Counted from the first letter of the stretch, positions 35,126-44,920 are shown. The stretch: 64,000 nt of DNA from Pseudofrankia coriaricola (GCF_001854805.1 NZ_MBLO01000267.1:37641-101640); one strand, 5' to 3'. Numbers and translations are program-made. Notes: generated by a model from the sequence alone, not told the origin.

Positions 35126-35944
35126 CTGAGCCGGTCCCAGTCGACGGCCAGAAGGCGGGCGACAGCGGCGAGCCGGCCGTGCGCAGGTCGACCCGCGTCA
35201 GGAACGGTGCGATCGCGTTCATGGACGCCCTCGGCCGGTGGGTAAGCCTCAGGACACCCACCGAGGAGTTCGCCGGCACGTGAAGACCGCCGACACGCAC
35301 CGCGACAGCGCGGTTCACAAGCGTGTCAGCAGTGTAGATCGCCATAGTTCCCTTCCCATGTCTCCCAGACCGCGGCGGCAGTCCGCGGCTCGACGGCCGC
35401 AGGCCGAGAGGCCCGGGTTCCCGCGGCCCAACCCACGACCATCCCGTGCGGACGATTGAAGTATGATCGTAATCATATCACTGATCGCAAGTGTCGGGCC
35501 GACCGAGATGAGGTGACCCGGCCGACACGAAGGCCGTCAGCGTCGAGCGCTACCGCGAGGACGTGTGAGCATCCGGGACTCAGCTTCGAGGACTGCCATA
35601 GGCCACCACTTTGCCGCGCAGAGCGACGACGCTGTCACCCAGCGAGTGGCGTCCACGCCGCGCCCCAGCACGTGCCAGTTTTGTCCAATGATGCGAACTT
35701 CCAGGGTCGTCGCCGCTGCGGCCGCCCCTGCGTGGGCTCGATCCCAGTGTGCCGGCATTTGCAAGGATTGGCCCTCCGCTGCCTCGCTTTTGTAGCCGCT
35801 CACACTCGGTCAATAGCGGAAGTGGAACGGAGCCGAAATTGGAACAGAGCCGTCACGGAACAGTCCCCTGATCCGGGACGGAATAGGCCCGGCGGCCCCC
35901 GCCTGGCCTGGATGCCGTCCGGTGGCACCACCAGTCTTCCGCTG
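35126..35944. other. 820-bp stretch without a recognisable gene
   Basis: A short minus-strand frame from 35345 (MAIYTADTLVNRAVAV) has a fine ribosome site (GGGAAGGG) but its protein is not recognised; it may be the start of the broken hydrolase. An AT-rich palindromic stretch ATGATCGTAATCAT at 35463-35476 looks like a promoter/operator. From 35480 to 35944 I see nothing that I can support. Confidence 0.35.
35463..35476. promoter_or_regulatory. AT-rich palindromic operator candidate
   Basis: ATGATCGTAATCAT has 5-bp inverted arms around CGTA. The 11-mer TATGATCGTAA here (35462-35472) also occurs at 25738-25748, next to the hydrolase remnant facing the TetR gene. A shared TetR-type operator is possible. 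Confidence 0.35.
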
Positions 35945-38900
35945 CTATTGCGGTGTGGAGGGTAGCTGTGCTGCTTCCACCCGGTTACGTCCGTGGTTTT
36001 TGGCTTGGTAGAGCTGGCTGTCGGCGAGGTCGATGAGGGTCGCCTGGCTGGTGGTGAGGGTGGGGGTGGTGGCTGCGACGCCGATGCTGATGGTGACGTA
36101 GGTGTCCAGGGGGTGTGGTTCGGCGAGGTTCGTGACGGCGGCGCGGAGGTTCTGGGTGAGTGTGGTGGCGGTGTCGAGGTTGGTGTGTGGCATGACGATG
36201 AGGAATTCTTCGCCGCCGTAGCGGGTGGCTGTGTCGGTGGGGCGGATGTTGTCGGCGAGGCAGGTGGCGACGTGTTGGAGGCAGTGGTCGCCGGAGGTGT
36301 GTCCGTAGTGGTCGTTGTAGGGCTTGAAGTGGTCGATGTCGATCATGGCGAGGGCGAGGGGTGTGGCTTGGCCTCGGGCCTGGTGCCATGCGGTGTCGAG
36401 GATCTCGTCGAGGCGCCGTCGGTTGGCGAGTCCGGTGAGGGGGTCGATGGTGGAGAGTTGTTCGAGCCTCTGGTTGGCGGCGGCGAGTTGCCGGGTTCGT
36501 TCGGCGACCTTGCGTTCGAGTGAGGTGTAGACGAGGACGTTGTCGAGGGAGACCGCGAGCTGTCCGGCGACGAGCGTGACCGCCTCGAGGCGTTCGGTGG
36601 TGAACGCGTTGCGGATCATCTGGTTTTCCAGCAGCAGCATGGCCCGTAGGTCGCCACGGATGGTGATGGGTACGGCCAGCAGTGAGCATCGGTCCTGGTC
36701 GAGGAAGTAGGGGTCGGCGCGGAACCGGTCGTCGCGGGTGGCGTCGGGGCTATTGAGGGGTTCGCGGGTGCGTTCGGCGTAGCGGATGACCGAGGACGGC
36801 ACGAGGCGGTGGTGGCTGGCCTGCCGGAGCGAGATCGTGGCGCCGTTGCTGCTGGGCAGGGACCAGCTGTGGTCGTGCGGGTCGTGGAGCAGGAGGTGGA
36901 CGGTGGTGGCGCCGGTCATGGTGGACAGGGTGTCCACGAGTCTTCTTCGTAGGCCCTCGATGCCGGTCTCGGAGCTGAGTGCCTGGGAGGCGGTGACGAT
37001 GCCGCCGAGGTCGAGGGTGCCGGTGGTGACCGTGGCGCGGTAGGCGGCGGGCTGCTCCGGCAGCGGGCTGGCCGGCTGCGTGTCGGTGGGTTCGGCGTGG
37101 ACGGCCGGGCGGGCCCAGTCGAGCTGGCTGACTTTGGCGGTCGCGCCCCAGGCGAGGTAGTGATCGCGGGCGGCGGCGAGCAGAAGGTGGCCGGTTTCCT
37201 GGATGCCGTGGGCGAGGTAGAACCGGGCGGCCCGTTCCAGGATCAGTGCGCGGTGCCAGGGGCGTGCCCTGGTGGCGGCTTCTCGCTGTGCCAGGTCGAA
37301 GGTGTGTATTGCTTCGTGGAACGCGCCGGTGGCCCAGGCACGTTCCGCTTCCGCCAGGCGTAGGAGGTGCAGGAAGTTGGCCGGTGCGTCCGCGGTGCGC
37401 GCGGCCAGCCACTCGATGGACTCGTCGAGTTCGGCGAGGTGGGCGTCGCGCTGGGCCAGGTCAGCCGTGCGAACCTGCTCCGCCAGCGCCAGGGCCCGCA
37501 GCAGACGCGCCTGGGCTACCTGGTAGGTCGCCTCGATGCTCGGCAGCCACGGCATCAGCGCTTCGGCGTGCCGGACCAGATCAGCCGGATGATCGAGGAT
37601 GGCCGCGGCCAGTGCTCGGGTCAGGTGCAGGTTGGCGATCGCGGCCTGGTTGGCGGTCAGCGAACTCACCTGGGCCGCCTCGTCGGCCGCCGAGTAACAG
37701 GCCGCTCCGCGCAGCACTCGTACCAGCTGCCGCCACATCCGGAACGACTCTTCCGTGTAGAGGTTGCCGGTGCGCGTGGCGAACGCCATCGCCTCGTCGA
37801 CCTCGGCGGCAAAGGCGTCGAGCGACGGTGCGCAGTCCAGCAGGTTCCATCCCAGCAGGGCGTGGGTCCAACACGCGTACTGCAGGTCACCGGCCTCGAT
37901 CAGATCCTCCAGCGTGCGATACGCGGCGGACACGTTCTCCTCGAGCGGATCGAACCAGTGGCCGGTACTGAGCAGGTACAGGTACCGCACTCGGTGCAGG
38001 GCAGCGCCGTAGCCGCGTGCCTGACAGACAGCGAGGATCCGGCGGAGGATGCGGTACCCGGTGCGGTAGTCGTGGCCGCGGGCGATGGTCACAAACGTGG
38101 CGAGGCCCGCAGGGCCGGCCAGGGTGGGATCCGGGCCGTATCGTGCCCACAGCTGAAGCGCCGTCGCGGTAAGCCAGGCCATCATCGCCCGGTCGGCGAA
38201 GTACGCCGCAGGCATGAGCCCGTCGACAACCTTGATAGCGCCGAGTCGCGAGCGGTCGGTGATGTCCGGTCGTCCCAGGTCGTCGGAATCACTGGTCTGG
38301 TCGATCCACCGGTAGAGCATGTCGAGCCTGCGGGCGATATCCGCTTCCAGGTGGTCGCGGTCCGGGACGGCGAGGCCGAGTTGTCGCAGCTCGCGAAGAC
38401 CGAGCCGCATCGCCTCGCCGGCGCAGCCACGGTTGGTGAGGCTGCGCAGCTGCACCACGGTGGCAGCCGCGCGTTGCGAGGCGTGGGTACACAGCTCGCT
38501 GATGGTCTGGTAGACCTCGTCCCCTTCGTCGAGACGGCCAAGGCTGTACAGGGCGGCGTGCCAGTCAATGTGGACGGCGATCAGCTGGTCGGTGTCGACC
38601 GGGTCGATGAGCGTCACCGCCGCGGCCAGGAACCTCTCGACCAGCGGATAGTTGCTCAGGAGCTTCGCCTCGTCGGCGGCACGCCGGAAGAGTCGGACCA
38701 TGAGCCGCCGCTCCGCCGGAACGTGCACGGCGTCCACCACGGACAGGTACTGCTGCGCCGCCACCGCGAAGAACGCAGGTCGGCTGGCCAGACGACGGGC
38801 CACTCGCAACCGCACGTCGCGCTGTTCCTGCGAGCTGACACGACGCAGGACGGACTCCTGCGCCCGATCGTGGTGAAACCGGATGGTCGCCCGGCCGTCG

Positions 38901-40924
38901 GACTCCAGCACCAGCAGGCCGTCAGCGAACGCGGGGGCAAGCCGCCGCTCGACCTCGTTCTCCGCAAGCCCCGCCGCGGCCGCCAGAACGTCCAGCTCAA
39001 CACGACCAGCCAGACATGCCATCGTCGTCAGAACATCCGTCGTATCCGGCGGCACCTGGGCCACCCGGGCGGCCAGCAGATCGGACATGTCCACGCGGTC
39101 CAGCCGGGCACGCAGCGTGTCCCGGTCCCACCGCCAGCGACCGTCTCGGACCGTCAGCGCGTCCTCGTGACGCAGCATGGTGAGCAGCTCGACCGTGTCA
39201 TACGGATTACCTCCGGTGGAAGGCGCGATCAGCCGTGCCAGCTCCGTGGCGAGCCGTGGGGGCAGGCGCAGCAGGTCGGCCATCATGGCGGCCTGGCCTG
39301 CCGGCGCCAGGTTGCCCAACCGCAGGTGGCGTGGCCCGGTCGGGCGGCGATGCCAGCGGGCGAGCATCGGCGTCAGCGGATGAGCGGCGTCCACCTCGCT
39401 CTCCCGGTAGGCCCCGACCAGCAGCAGTCCCTCGACCTGTTCCTCGCCGTCGAAGATCAGGTCGAGGACGCCCAGCGGTGTCCGACCCGCCCACTGCAGG
39501 TCGTCGACGAAGAACACCACCGGCCGCTTCCGGCAGGCGACCGCGCGTAGGACCGCGGCCGCGGCGTGTTGGGTCCGCACCTGAGCGGTCAGCGGGTCCC
39601 CCGGCTCCGGGGGAACCTTCAACAGGGTGGCCATCTCCGGCGCGACCGCGGCAAGCAGCCCGGAGTTCGCGCCCAAGGCCCCCAGCATCTGGTCACGCAC
39701 CTCGGCCAGGTCGTCCTCCGGCTCGGCCAGTAGCAGCCGGCTCAGCGCCCGCAGCGCCTGCCGAACTCCGTCGTACTCCTGGTCGCGGCGATACTGGTCG
39801 AATTTGCCGGCCACGAACCAGCCGTCACTGCTGGCCACGATCGGCCGCAACTCGTTGACCAGCCACGTCTTGCCGACCCCTGGCGCTCCGCTGACCAGGA
39901 TCCCCCGGCGCTGGCCCGCCATTGCCTCGACGAACACGGCGCCCAGCTCGCCGATCTCCTCGTCCCGCCCGGACAGCCGGGACGGCGCCAAAGCCCGCGA
40001 CGGAAGATCGTGGTCACCCGGATGCGTCACCACGCCGCCACGACGCACGACGGCAAGATCACTCAATAGTCCGTCCGCGCTCTGGTAGCGATCATCTGGC
40101 TCCTTCGCCAACAGGTGCGTGATGATCGCCGACAACCCTGTGGGCACCGCCGGGTTCAGCACCGATGGTGCCACCGGCACCCGCGCGAGATGATCATGAA
40201 TGACCTTCAACGGGTCGCCGGCGCCGAACGGCGGCGCGCCGGTCGCGAGCTCGTAGAGCGTCGCCCCGAGCGCGTACAGGTCAGCTCGCTGATCCACCGG
40301 GCGACCGGTCCGGCCGGTCTGCTCAGGTGCCAGGTACGGAATCGTCCCGACAACCTCGCTGGGATGAACGAACTCCGGCTGAACTTCCACAAACGTTGTC
40401 GCGACCGCGAAATCAGCCAGAAACGCCGTTCTTCGATCCTCACCCACCAGTATGTTCGCGGGGCTGATATCCCGATGCATCACGCCACGGCGGTGCATTT
40501 CCGCCACAGTGCGCGCCAACGACACGGCCAAGTCCAGCAGCTCGCCCGGACAGCAGGGAGTGCGCCACTCGGACAGCGCCGTGCCACCCACGTCGACCAG
40601 CAGGATAGAACCCGGACAGGGCTGCGCGCCGGCCGCCAACCCCACAATCCCCTTGATACCGGACAGCCCTTCCAGGATCTCAACCTCATGGTGCAACCGC
40701 CGCTGCGCACCTGACCCGAGCGGCTCCTTACGGATCACAGTCCGAGCCGGGAACACCAGACGGCTCACCCGGGTCCGCTCGCTCTCATGGAGCAGCTCCA
40801 CCCGCAACACCGCCGGCGGATCCCGGCTCGGTCCCGTGCGCTGCGATCCCACGTGCCTGCCCCCCACGGCGCCACAGACAACTCGCGCGGTCAGTGTGCC
40901 CTGATCGCAGCGACGCAAGCACAC
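35945..40924 (-). CDS. Kinase-like/AAA ATPase/GAF/GGDEF signalling protein
   Basis: A 1659-residue multidomain protein. Residues about 50-290: Ser/Thr kinase-like domain with Lys66, HRDISPANIL (150-159), LADFAVAT in place of DFG (Asp171 kept) and IPYLAPEQTGR; the glycine loop is poor, so it may be weak or inactive. Residues 315-600: AAA-type ATPase, Walker A GAPGVGKT (346-353) and Walker B FFVDDLQWA. About 600-1300: helical TPR-like region. About 1310-1460: GAF domain. About 1495-1655: diguanylate cyclase with intact GGEEF (1570-1574). Related large proteins usually end in a histidine kinase; here c-di-GMP synthesis is the output. GTG 40924 is the longest start; a GTG near 40801 fits the kinase domain better. 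Confidence 0.88.
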   Translation of the reverse strand: MCLRRCDQGTLTARVVCGAVGGRHVGSQRTGPSRDPPAVLRVELLHESERTRVSRLVFPARTVIRKEPLGSGAQRRLHHEVEILEGLSGIKGIVGLAAGAQPCPGSILLVDVGGTALSEWRTPCCPGELLDLAVSLARTVAEMHRRGVMHRDISPANILVGEDRRTAFLADFAVATTFVEVQPEFVHPSEVVGTIPYLAPEQTGRTGRPVDQRADLYALGATLYELATGAPPFGAGDPLKVIHDHLARVPVAPSVLNPAVPTGLSAIITHLLAKEPDDRYQSADGLLSDLAVVRRGGVVTHPGDHDLPSRALAPSRLSGRDEEIGELGAVFVEAMAGQRRGILVSGAPGVGKTWLVNELRPIVASSDGWFVAGKFDQYRRDQEYDGVRQALRALSRLLLAEPEDDLAEVRDQMLGALGANSGLLAAVAPEMATLLKVPPEPGDPLTAQVRTQHAAAAVLRAVACRKRPVVFFVDDLQWAGRTPLGVLDLIFDGEEQVEGLLLVGAYRESEVDAAHPLTPMLARWHRRPTGPRHLRLGNLAPAGQAAMMADLLRLPPRLATELARLIAPSTGGNPYDTVELLTMLRHEDALTVRDGRWRWDRDTLRARLDRVDMSDLLAARVAQVPPDTTDVLTTMACLAGRVELDVLAAAAGLAENEVERRLAPAFADGLLVLESDGRATIRFHHDRAQESVLRRVSSQEQRDVRLRVARRLASRPAFFAVAAQQYLSVVDAVHVPAERRLMVRLFRRAADEAKLLSNYPLVERFLAAAVTLIDPVDTDQLIAVHIDWHAALYSLGRLDEGDEVYQTISELCTHASQRAAATVVQLRSLTNRGCAGEAMRLGLRELRQLGLAVPDRDHLEADIARRLDMLYRWIDQTSDSDDLGRPDITDRSRLGAIKVVDGLMPAAYFADRAMMAWLTATALQLWARYGPDPTLAGPAGLATFVTIARGHDYRTGYRILRRILAVCQARGYGAALHRVRYLYLLSTGHWFDPLEENVSAAYRTLEDLIEAGDLQYACWTHALLGWNLLDCAPSLDAFAAEVDEAMAFATRTGNLYTEESFRMWRQLVRVLRGAACYSAADEAAQVSSLTANQAAIANLHLTRALAAAILDHPADLVRHAEALMPWLPSIEATYQVAQARLLRALALAEQVRTADLAQRDAHLAELDESIEWLAARTADAPANFLHLLRLAEAERAWATGAFHEAIHTFDLAQREAATRARPWHRALILERAARFYLAHGIQETGHLLLAAARDHYLAWGATAKVSQLDWARPAVHAEPTDTQPASPLPEQPAAYRATVTTGTLDLGGIVTASQALSSETGIEGLRRRLVDTLSTMTGATTVHLLLHDPHDHSWSLPSSNGATISLRQASHHRLVPSSVIRYAERTREPLNSPDATRDDRFRADPYFLDQDRCSLLAVPITIRGDLRAMLLLENQMIRNAFTTERLEAVTLVAGQLAVSLDNVLVYTSLERKVAERTRQLAAANQRLEQLSTIDPLTGLANRRRLDEILDTAWHQARGQATPLALAMIDIDHFKPYNDHYGHTSGDHCLQHVATCLADNIRPTDTATRYGGEEFLIVMPHTNLDTATTLTQNLRAAVTNLAEPHPLDTYVTISIGVAATTPTLTTSQATLIDLADSQLYQAKNHGRNRVEAAQLPSTPQ

Positions 40925-40979
40925 GTGGCCACGGCCTACCGCGCGCTACCCGTTGGGGGCCGCAACAAAACTTGGAGTA

Positions 40980-41113
40980 ACGATCGGCGGGCTTGGCTGG
41001 ATGCGACAGGCCGCAGCGAACATCGCCCGATCCGCCCAGGTTAACCGTCGTCGAACGACCTGGCGACGCAGAACAGCCAGCTCGTGGCGCAACAGAGGGA
41101 CCGCTAGGGCCCG
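40980..41113 (-). pseudogene. Transposase/integrase N-terminal remnant
   Basis: VPLLRHELAVLRRQVVRRR and LTWADRAMFAAACRI resemble the LRHQLAVLRRQV...WADRAVLAAL start of rve-type transposases found in many actinomycetes. No catalytic domain follows; the frame stops at 40946. About 45 codons of debris. Confidence 0.6.
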
Positions 41114-41227
41114 CATCAGCGCTTCGCGCGGGTCATCCCTGACACGTCCCGGAACGACGCGCGTCCATGCCGACCGGGCCACCCACCGGCAGCCCACCCA
41201 GATCAACTGATCACAAAACTACGGCTG

Positions 41228-41299
41228 CCGTACTAGAGAGGTACGGGCTGGCGTGGATTCTTGGCTCACCCGCTCGTGCCTCCGGCTGAGCGGGTGAGC
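41228..41299. terminator. Terminator hairpins after LacI gene
   Basis: GCTCACCCGCTC (41264-41275) pairs perfectly with 41288-41299 over 12 bp, 2 bp beyond the LacI stop. A second smaller hairpin, CCGTAC with GTACGG, lies at 41228-41246. No T tract. Confidence 0.6.
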
Positions 41300-41301
41300 G
41301 G

Positions 41302-42315
41302 TCAGGTGGTTTCGCGGTGTACGAGTTCGGCGGCGTTCTCGGGCGCCTGCCATCGCTGCAGCGGATGGCCCTCAACTTCGTGGAGGGCGAAGTAGGCGAA
41401 CCCACGGCCGAGGGCGGTGGTGTCGAACCCGATGGTCGACAAGGCAGGGGCGAACGTCGCCGCGATGAGGCTGTCGTCGTGGCCGATCACCGCGAGATCC
41501 GCAGGCACCCGCATTCCCGCCCGCAGTGCGGCACCGACCACGGTCGCGGCGACGTCGTCGTTGAACGCCACGACGCCGGTGACCCCGGCGGCGTGCCAGT
41601 CACGCACGACGCGCTCGGCGGATCCATCACGGTAGTTGATGAGTCGAAGATCCGGCGGCGGCAGTCCGAGCGAATCCGCGTGGTCGCAGGCGGCACGGTG
41701 GCGTGCCTCGACGAGAGAGTATGGTCTCGGTTCCTCGAGCGCGGCGTATACCAGCTTCGTGAACCCGCGCTCGTGCAGGTGCGCCACCTGCAGCTCGGGT
41801 CCGGTACGGACGGCCATCCTGAGTTCGGTGTTGTCCCAGCGGGCAGGGTCGGGATAGATCCGCCGGATCCCGCAGCCGCGCATCGAGACGAAGTCGTCGT
41901 CGCTGAACGGGACGAGCCCGAAGACGATGTCCGGGTTCAATGACTCCCACAGCGGGCGGGTCGCCCCGTTGGGACGGCGGGCGTAGGTGACCAGCGAGTA
42001 GCCGGACTCGTCCAGCACGCGGGACGCCTCGTCGAGCCAGTTCCGGAGGAGGAACTCCAACGGCCAGTCCGGCAGGACGAGCAGGATGATCCTGCTGCGG
42101 CCACTGACGAGTGCCTGGGCCGCGCTGTTCGGCCGATACGCCAAACGCGACGCCGCCTCCAGCACACGCGCACGGGTGCTCTCCGAGATCGTCTGCCCAC
42201 GGGTGTTATTGAGGACGAAGCCCACCGTGGCGGGCGACACCCCCGCCGCCCGCGCGACGTCGGCGGCCGTAACACGCCGTCCCGCCGCAGCGGCCATCGT
42301 CTCGACCTTCGACAC
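41302..42315 (-). CDS. LacI-family transcriptional regulator
   Basis: A 337-residue LacI-family repressor. The DNA-binding headpiece VTAADVARAAGVSPATVGFVLN and the hinge YRPNSAAQALVSGRS are clear (residues 15-70). The C-terminal half is a periplasmic-binding-like sensor domain (VVAFNDDVAATVVGAALRAG, IGHDDSLIA). Start 42315 or the nearby ATG at 42297 are both possible. It is divergent from the SnoaL-like gene at 42698. A palindrome CGCTAGCG at 42344-42351 just upstream may be its operator. The ligand is unknown. Confidence 0.92.
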   Translation of the reverse strand: MSKVETMAAAAGRRVTAADVARAAGVSPATVGFVLNNTRGQTISESTRARVLEAASRLAYRPNSAAQALVSGRSRIILLVLPDWPLEFLLRNWLDEASRVLDESGYSLVTYARRPNGATRPLWESLNPDIVFGLVPFSDDDFVSMRGCGIRRIYPDPARWDNTELRMAVRTGPELQVAHLHERGFTKLVYAALEEPRPYSLVEARHRAACDHADSLGLPPPDLRLINYRDGSAERVVRDWHAAGVTGVVAFNDDVAATVVGAALRAGMRVPADLAVIGHDDSLIAATFAPALSTIGFDTTALGRGFAYFALHEVEGHPLQRWQAPENAAELVHRETT

Positions 42316-42413
42316 GCTCAGCAGCGTATCGCCAACTTGCTCGCGCTAGCGACCCCTGCCGACGAATTCACATGGTCTGGAACGGAAATGAACGTAACTG
42401 CGGGCGCGCCAGC

Positions 42414-42487
42414 CTGACCCGAGCGGCCCTTGGCCGCTGGGACGTGAGTTCCGGCGGCTGTTGGCCGCTGGGGCGTGCGCGGGTCAG
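42414..42487 (+). other. Candidate three-way-junction RNA or DNA element
   Basis: CTGACCCG (42414-42421) closes perfectly with CGGGTCAG (42480-42487). Inside are two hairpins: AGCGGCC/GGCCGCT (42422-42428 with 42432-42438, 3-nt loop) and CCGGCGGC/GCCGCTGG (42451-42458 with 42464-42471, one G-T pair, 5-nt loop). It lies in the 380-bp gap upstream of the SnoaL-like gene. It could be a 5'-leader RNA structure; in GC-rich DNA chance pairing is a serious alternative. Confidence 0.3.
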
Positions 42488-42697
42488 CGAGCGTGACGTG
42501 TCAGCCGGCGGGCCGCCCCGAAGGGCCAGGAGGACTCAGAGGAGGAGCGCGGCTCGGTTCCTCGTCGGCGAGCGCCCTCTCGACACGCCCACCAGGCCGG
42601 CCCTCCACCGCGACCAGCCATTCTGCGACGTCCCACGCGGCGCGCCCACTCACACCCGAGACACCCCAACTCCGAACCCGGATGACAAGGGAGCAGC

Positions 42698-43255
42698 ATG
42701 AGTACCGACAGCGAGCTCGAGGAACTGCGTCGCGAGATCCGCTATGTGAAGGACCGGATCGAGATCCTCGACTGCGTCAACAAGCAGTCCCGCGGCCACG
42801 ACCGGCACGACGCCGAGCTGATGACGAGCGTCTACGCCTGCGACGGGATCGACGAGCACGGCCCGGACGTGATCCCCGGCCCCGAATACGCCGCATGGGC
42901 CAACGGACGGCACTCGACGGTGTTCGCCGACCACCTGCACAACATCACGACCCACACCTGCGACATCGACGGCGACGAGGCGCACGCAGAAAGCTACGTC
43001 ATCGGCACGATGGTGGGCCGCGACGGCAAGACCCTCGCCTTCATGGGCGGCCGCTACCTGGACCGGCTCGAACGACGCGACGGCACGTGGAAGATCACCC
43101 TGCGGCGCTGCACGATCGAATGGTCCTTCACCACCGACGCCTCCTTCCTGAACTCCGGCGCCTTCAAGGGCTTCCTGAAGGGAACCTGGGACACCAGCGA
43201 CCTGTCCTACGCGCGGCCCCTGAAGCTGGACACCGAACCCGTGACCCGCTGGTGA
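42698..43255 (+). CDS. SnoaL-like/NTF2-fold protein
   Basis: A 185-residue cytoplasmic NTF2-like protein of the SnoaL_4/ring-hydroxylating-dioxygenase-small-subunit-like group: LRREIRYVKDRIEILDCVN, SRGHDRHDAELMTSVYACD, HSTVFADHLHNITTHTCDI, GGRYLDRLERRDGTWKI. The conserved R-x-xDRHD-x-L and H-x-xxN features recall dehydratase/isomerase relatives such as scytalone-dehydratase-like enzymes. It probably acts on an aromatic or steroid-like compound; no direct evidence. Not closely related to the double SnoaL domains at 19947 and 27397. GGAGCAGC precedes the ATG. Confidence 0.82.
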   Translation: MSTDSELEELRREIRYVKDRIEILDCVNKQSRGHDRHDAELMTSVYACDGIDEHGPDVIPGPEYAAWANGRHSTVFADHLHNITTHTCDIDGDEAHAESYVIGTMVGRDGKTLAFMGGRYLDRLERRDGTWKITLRRCTIEWSFTTDASFLNSGAFKGFLKGTWDTSDLSYARPLKLDTEPVTRW

Positions 43256-43388
43256 CCCCCAGCAGCCGGCGAAGCCTTACCGACACCCCTGCGGAGCCGG
43301 GCAAGCCGGCAGGCAGGTGTTCGCACTCCGTCCGGCCCGCCGTCTCGCCTGCAGCTCGCTGGACCTTGTCCTCACGGCCGGCGACCGA

Positions 43389-43420
43389 GACGCTCAGGCC
43401 GCGGACGCGGCCTGAGCGTC
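43389..43420. terminator. 14-bp hairpin terminator
   Basis: GACGCTCAGGCCGC (43389-43402) pairs perfectly with 43407-43420 over the loop GGAC, about 130 bp downstream of the SnoaL-like gene. Confidence 0.65.
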
Positions 43421-43521
43421 AGGCGAACGCAGCGGCGACCCGAGCGACGTAGGAAATGGTTGGCCGGGTGACGCCGAACTTGTCGGCGATGTGGGGGCCT
43501 GTGGACTCGGCGCCACCCGTG
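43419..43521 (-). pseudogene. Helix-turn-helix tail of a recombinase
   Basis: Minus-strand codons read GPHIADKFGVTRPTISYVAR and end at a TGA (43419-43421). This is like the C-terminal helix-turn-helix of serine recombinases/invertases (IAxxFGVSRPTVSR). No catalytic domain is nearby. The stop overlaps the terminator. Confidence 0.45.
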
Positions 43522-43576
43522 CCAGTTTCATCGCGCATCCTGCGCTAGCTGCGAGGCAGGCTCATCCCGCAGCCCG

Positions 43577-44920
43577 TCAGCCCGCGATCGGCGTGTTGCC
43601 GAGGACCTTGTACTTAGCCGGCTGGCCCTTGCTGTCCAGGGTCGTTGACAGGCCGCCGAGGACGCAGACAGCGGGCTCCGCCGGGATGGCCTTGCCGTTG
43701 CAGCGGTATTTGATCCCGCCGCCGCCCGGCAGCTCCGTCTCCTTCATCGCCTTGATCGTCGAGGTAATGGTCGCGGGAGTGATGTCGCCCGTGATGCCCT
43801 GCGTCCCCGCCTGGAAGCCGGACATGATCATGAACATGATCATGCTGTCCTGGAAGCTGAGGTCGATGCCCTTGCCGTAGGTCTCGGCGACCTTGGTGTA
43901 AAGCTCCATCGACGGGCTGTCCGGGCCGACCGGCGCCGTGGCGCTTATGACCATACCCTTGAGCGTGCTGCCGGGGACCGCCTTACGGGTGGCGTCGGTG
44001 ATGCACTGGGAGATGGCGCTGATGGTGCCGGTGAAGCCGACGGCCTTGAGGCCGTTCATGGCGCTGATGCAGAACGAGTCGTTCCCGATGATGAAAACCT
44101 GGTCGGAGCCGTTACCGGCGATCTGCTGCATCTGGGGTGTCATGTCAGCGGTACCCGGAGCGATCCGGAGGAGCTCGTAGCCGATGCCGGCCTTCTGGAA
44201 CAGGGGCGGCGCGACCTCCTGGGCGGAGTGGAGCGCGGCGGGCACGTCGATGACGATGGCGGTGACCTTCTTGTTACCCTCGTCCTTGGCGACCTGAATC
44301 GGCATGTCAATCACGGAGAAGGTCGGGCTGGCCAGCGAGAAGGTCGTCGGGCTGCCGAGCACCTCGGGATGGTCCGAGCCGTAGAGCATGACGGGGATAT
44401 GCGCGTCGTTCAGTGGCTTCCAAGCGCTCTCGATGACGGCGGACGTGCCGATGAGGGCGGCGGCGACGCCGTCACCGACCAGCTCGTTGCCGCAGTCCGT
44501 GGCCTTGGACGGATCACCCAGGGTCTCGCAGATCGTCAACTCGATAGGGTGGCCGCCGATGCCGGACTTGTGCTCGTTGAGCCACTTGGCCGTGGCTTCG
44601 GCCACTCTATTGTCGTTTCGATGGTCCGCGATCGGACTGGCCCCATCCGTGATCACACCGATCTTGACCGGGGCGCCGGTGGCCTTGGCGATCGGGCCGA
44701 GTAGGTCCTCGGACCCCGCGGAGCCGCTGGCCGCGGGGGTGGAGCCACCCTGGTCGTCGGAGCCGCCGCCACATGCTGAGACGAAGGCCAGACTCGTAGC
44801 CAAAAGGGCGACGCCAACGAGCTGTAACCCGGCCGGGCGGGTGCGCGGCTGCGAGGCTGCACCGGTTCCTGGCGATGGGACAGATGCCCGCTGGGGGGCC
44901 GGTCTCCAGATGTTTAACAT
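43577..44920 (-). CDS. ABC substrate-binding lipoprotein, amino-acid/amide type
   Basis: A 447-residue type 1 periplasmic-binding protein of the branched-chain amino-acid/amide/urea group (Peripla_BP_6). The export signal ends at the lipobox FVSACGGGS. Mature landmarks are VKIGVITDGASPIADHR, AEATAKWLNEHKSGIGGHPIELTICET and a GNDSFCISAMNGLKAVG segment. No permease or ATPase genes are adjacent, so it is an orphan binding protein or works with a transporter elsewhere. Similar orphan proteins occur in aromatic and steroid catabolic clusters of actinomycetes. Confidence 0.88.
   Translation of the reverse strand: MLNIWRPAPQRASVPSPGTGAASQPRTRPAGLQLVGVALLATSLAFVSACGGGSDDQGGSTPAASGSAGSEDLLGPIAKATGAPVKIGVITDGASPIADHRNDNRVAEATAKWLNEHKSGIGGHPIELTICETLGDPSKATDCGNELVGDGVAAALIGTSAVIESAWKPLNDAHIPVMLYGSDHPEVLGSPTTFSLASPTFSVIDMPIQVAKDEGNKKVTAIVIDVPAALHSAQEVAPPLFQKAGIGYELLRIAPGTADMTPQMQQIAGNGSDQVFIIGNDSFCISAMNGLKAVGFTGTISAISQCITDATRKAVPGSTLKGMVISATAPVGPDSPSMELYTKVAETYGKGIDLSFQDSMIMFMIMSGFQAGTQGITGDITPATITSTIKAMKETELPGGGGIKYRCNGKAIPAEPAVCVLGGLSTTLDSKGQPAKYKVLGNTPIAG

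Noticed and set aside
35537-35803. Possible relaxase-like fragment with WWPMAVLEAESRMLT
   Set aside because: Resemblance too vague and no further motif.
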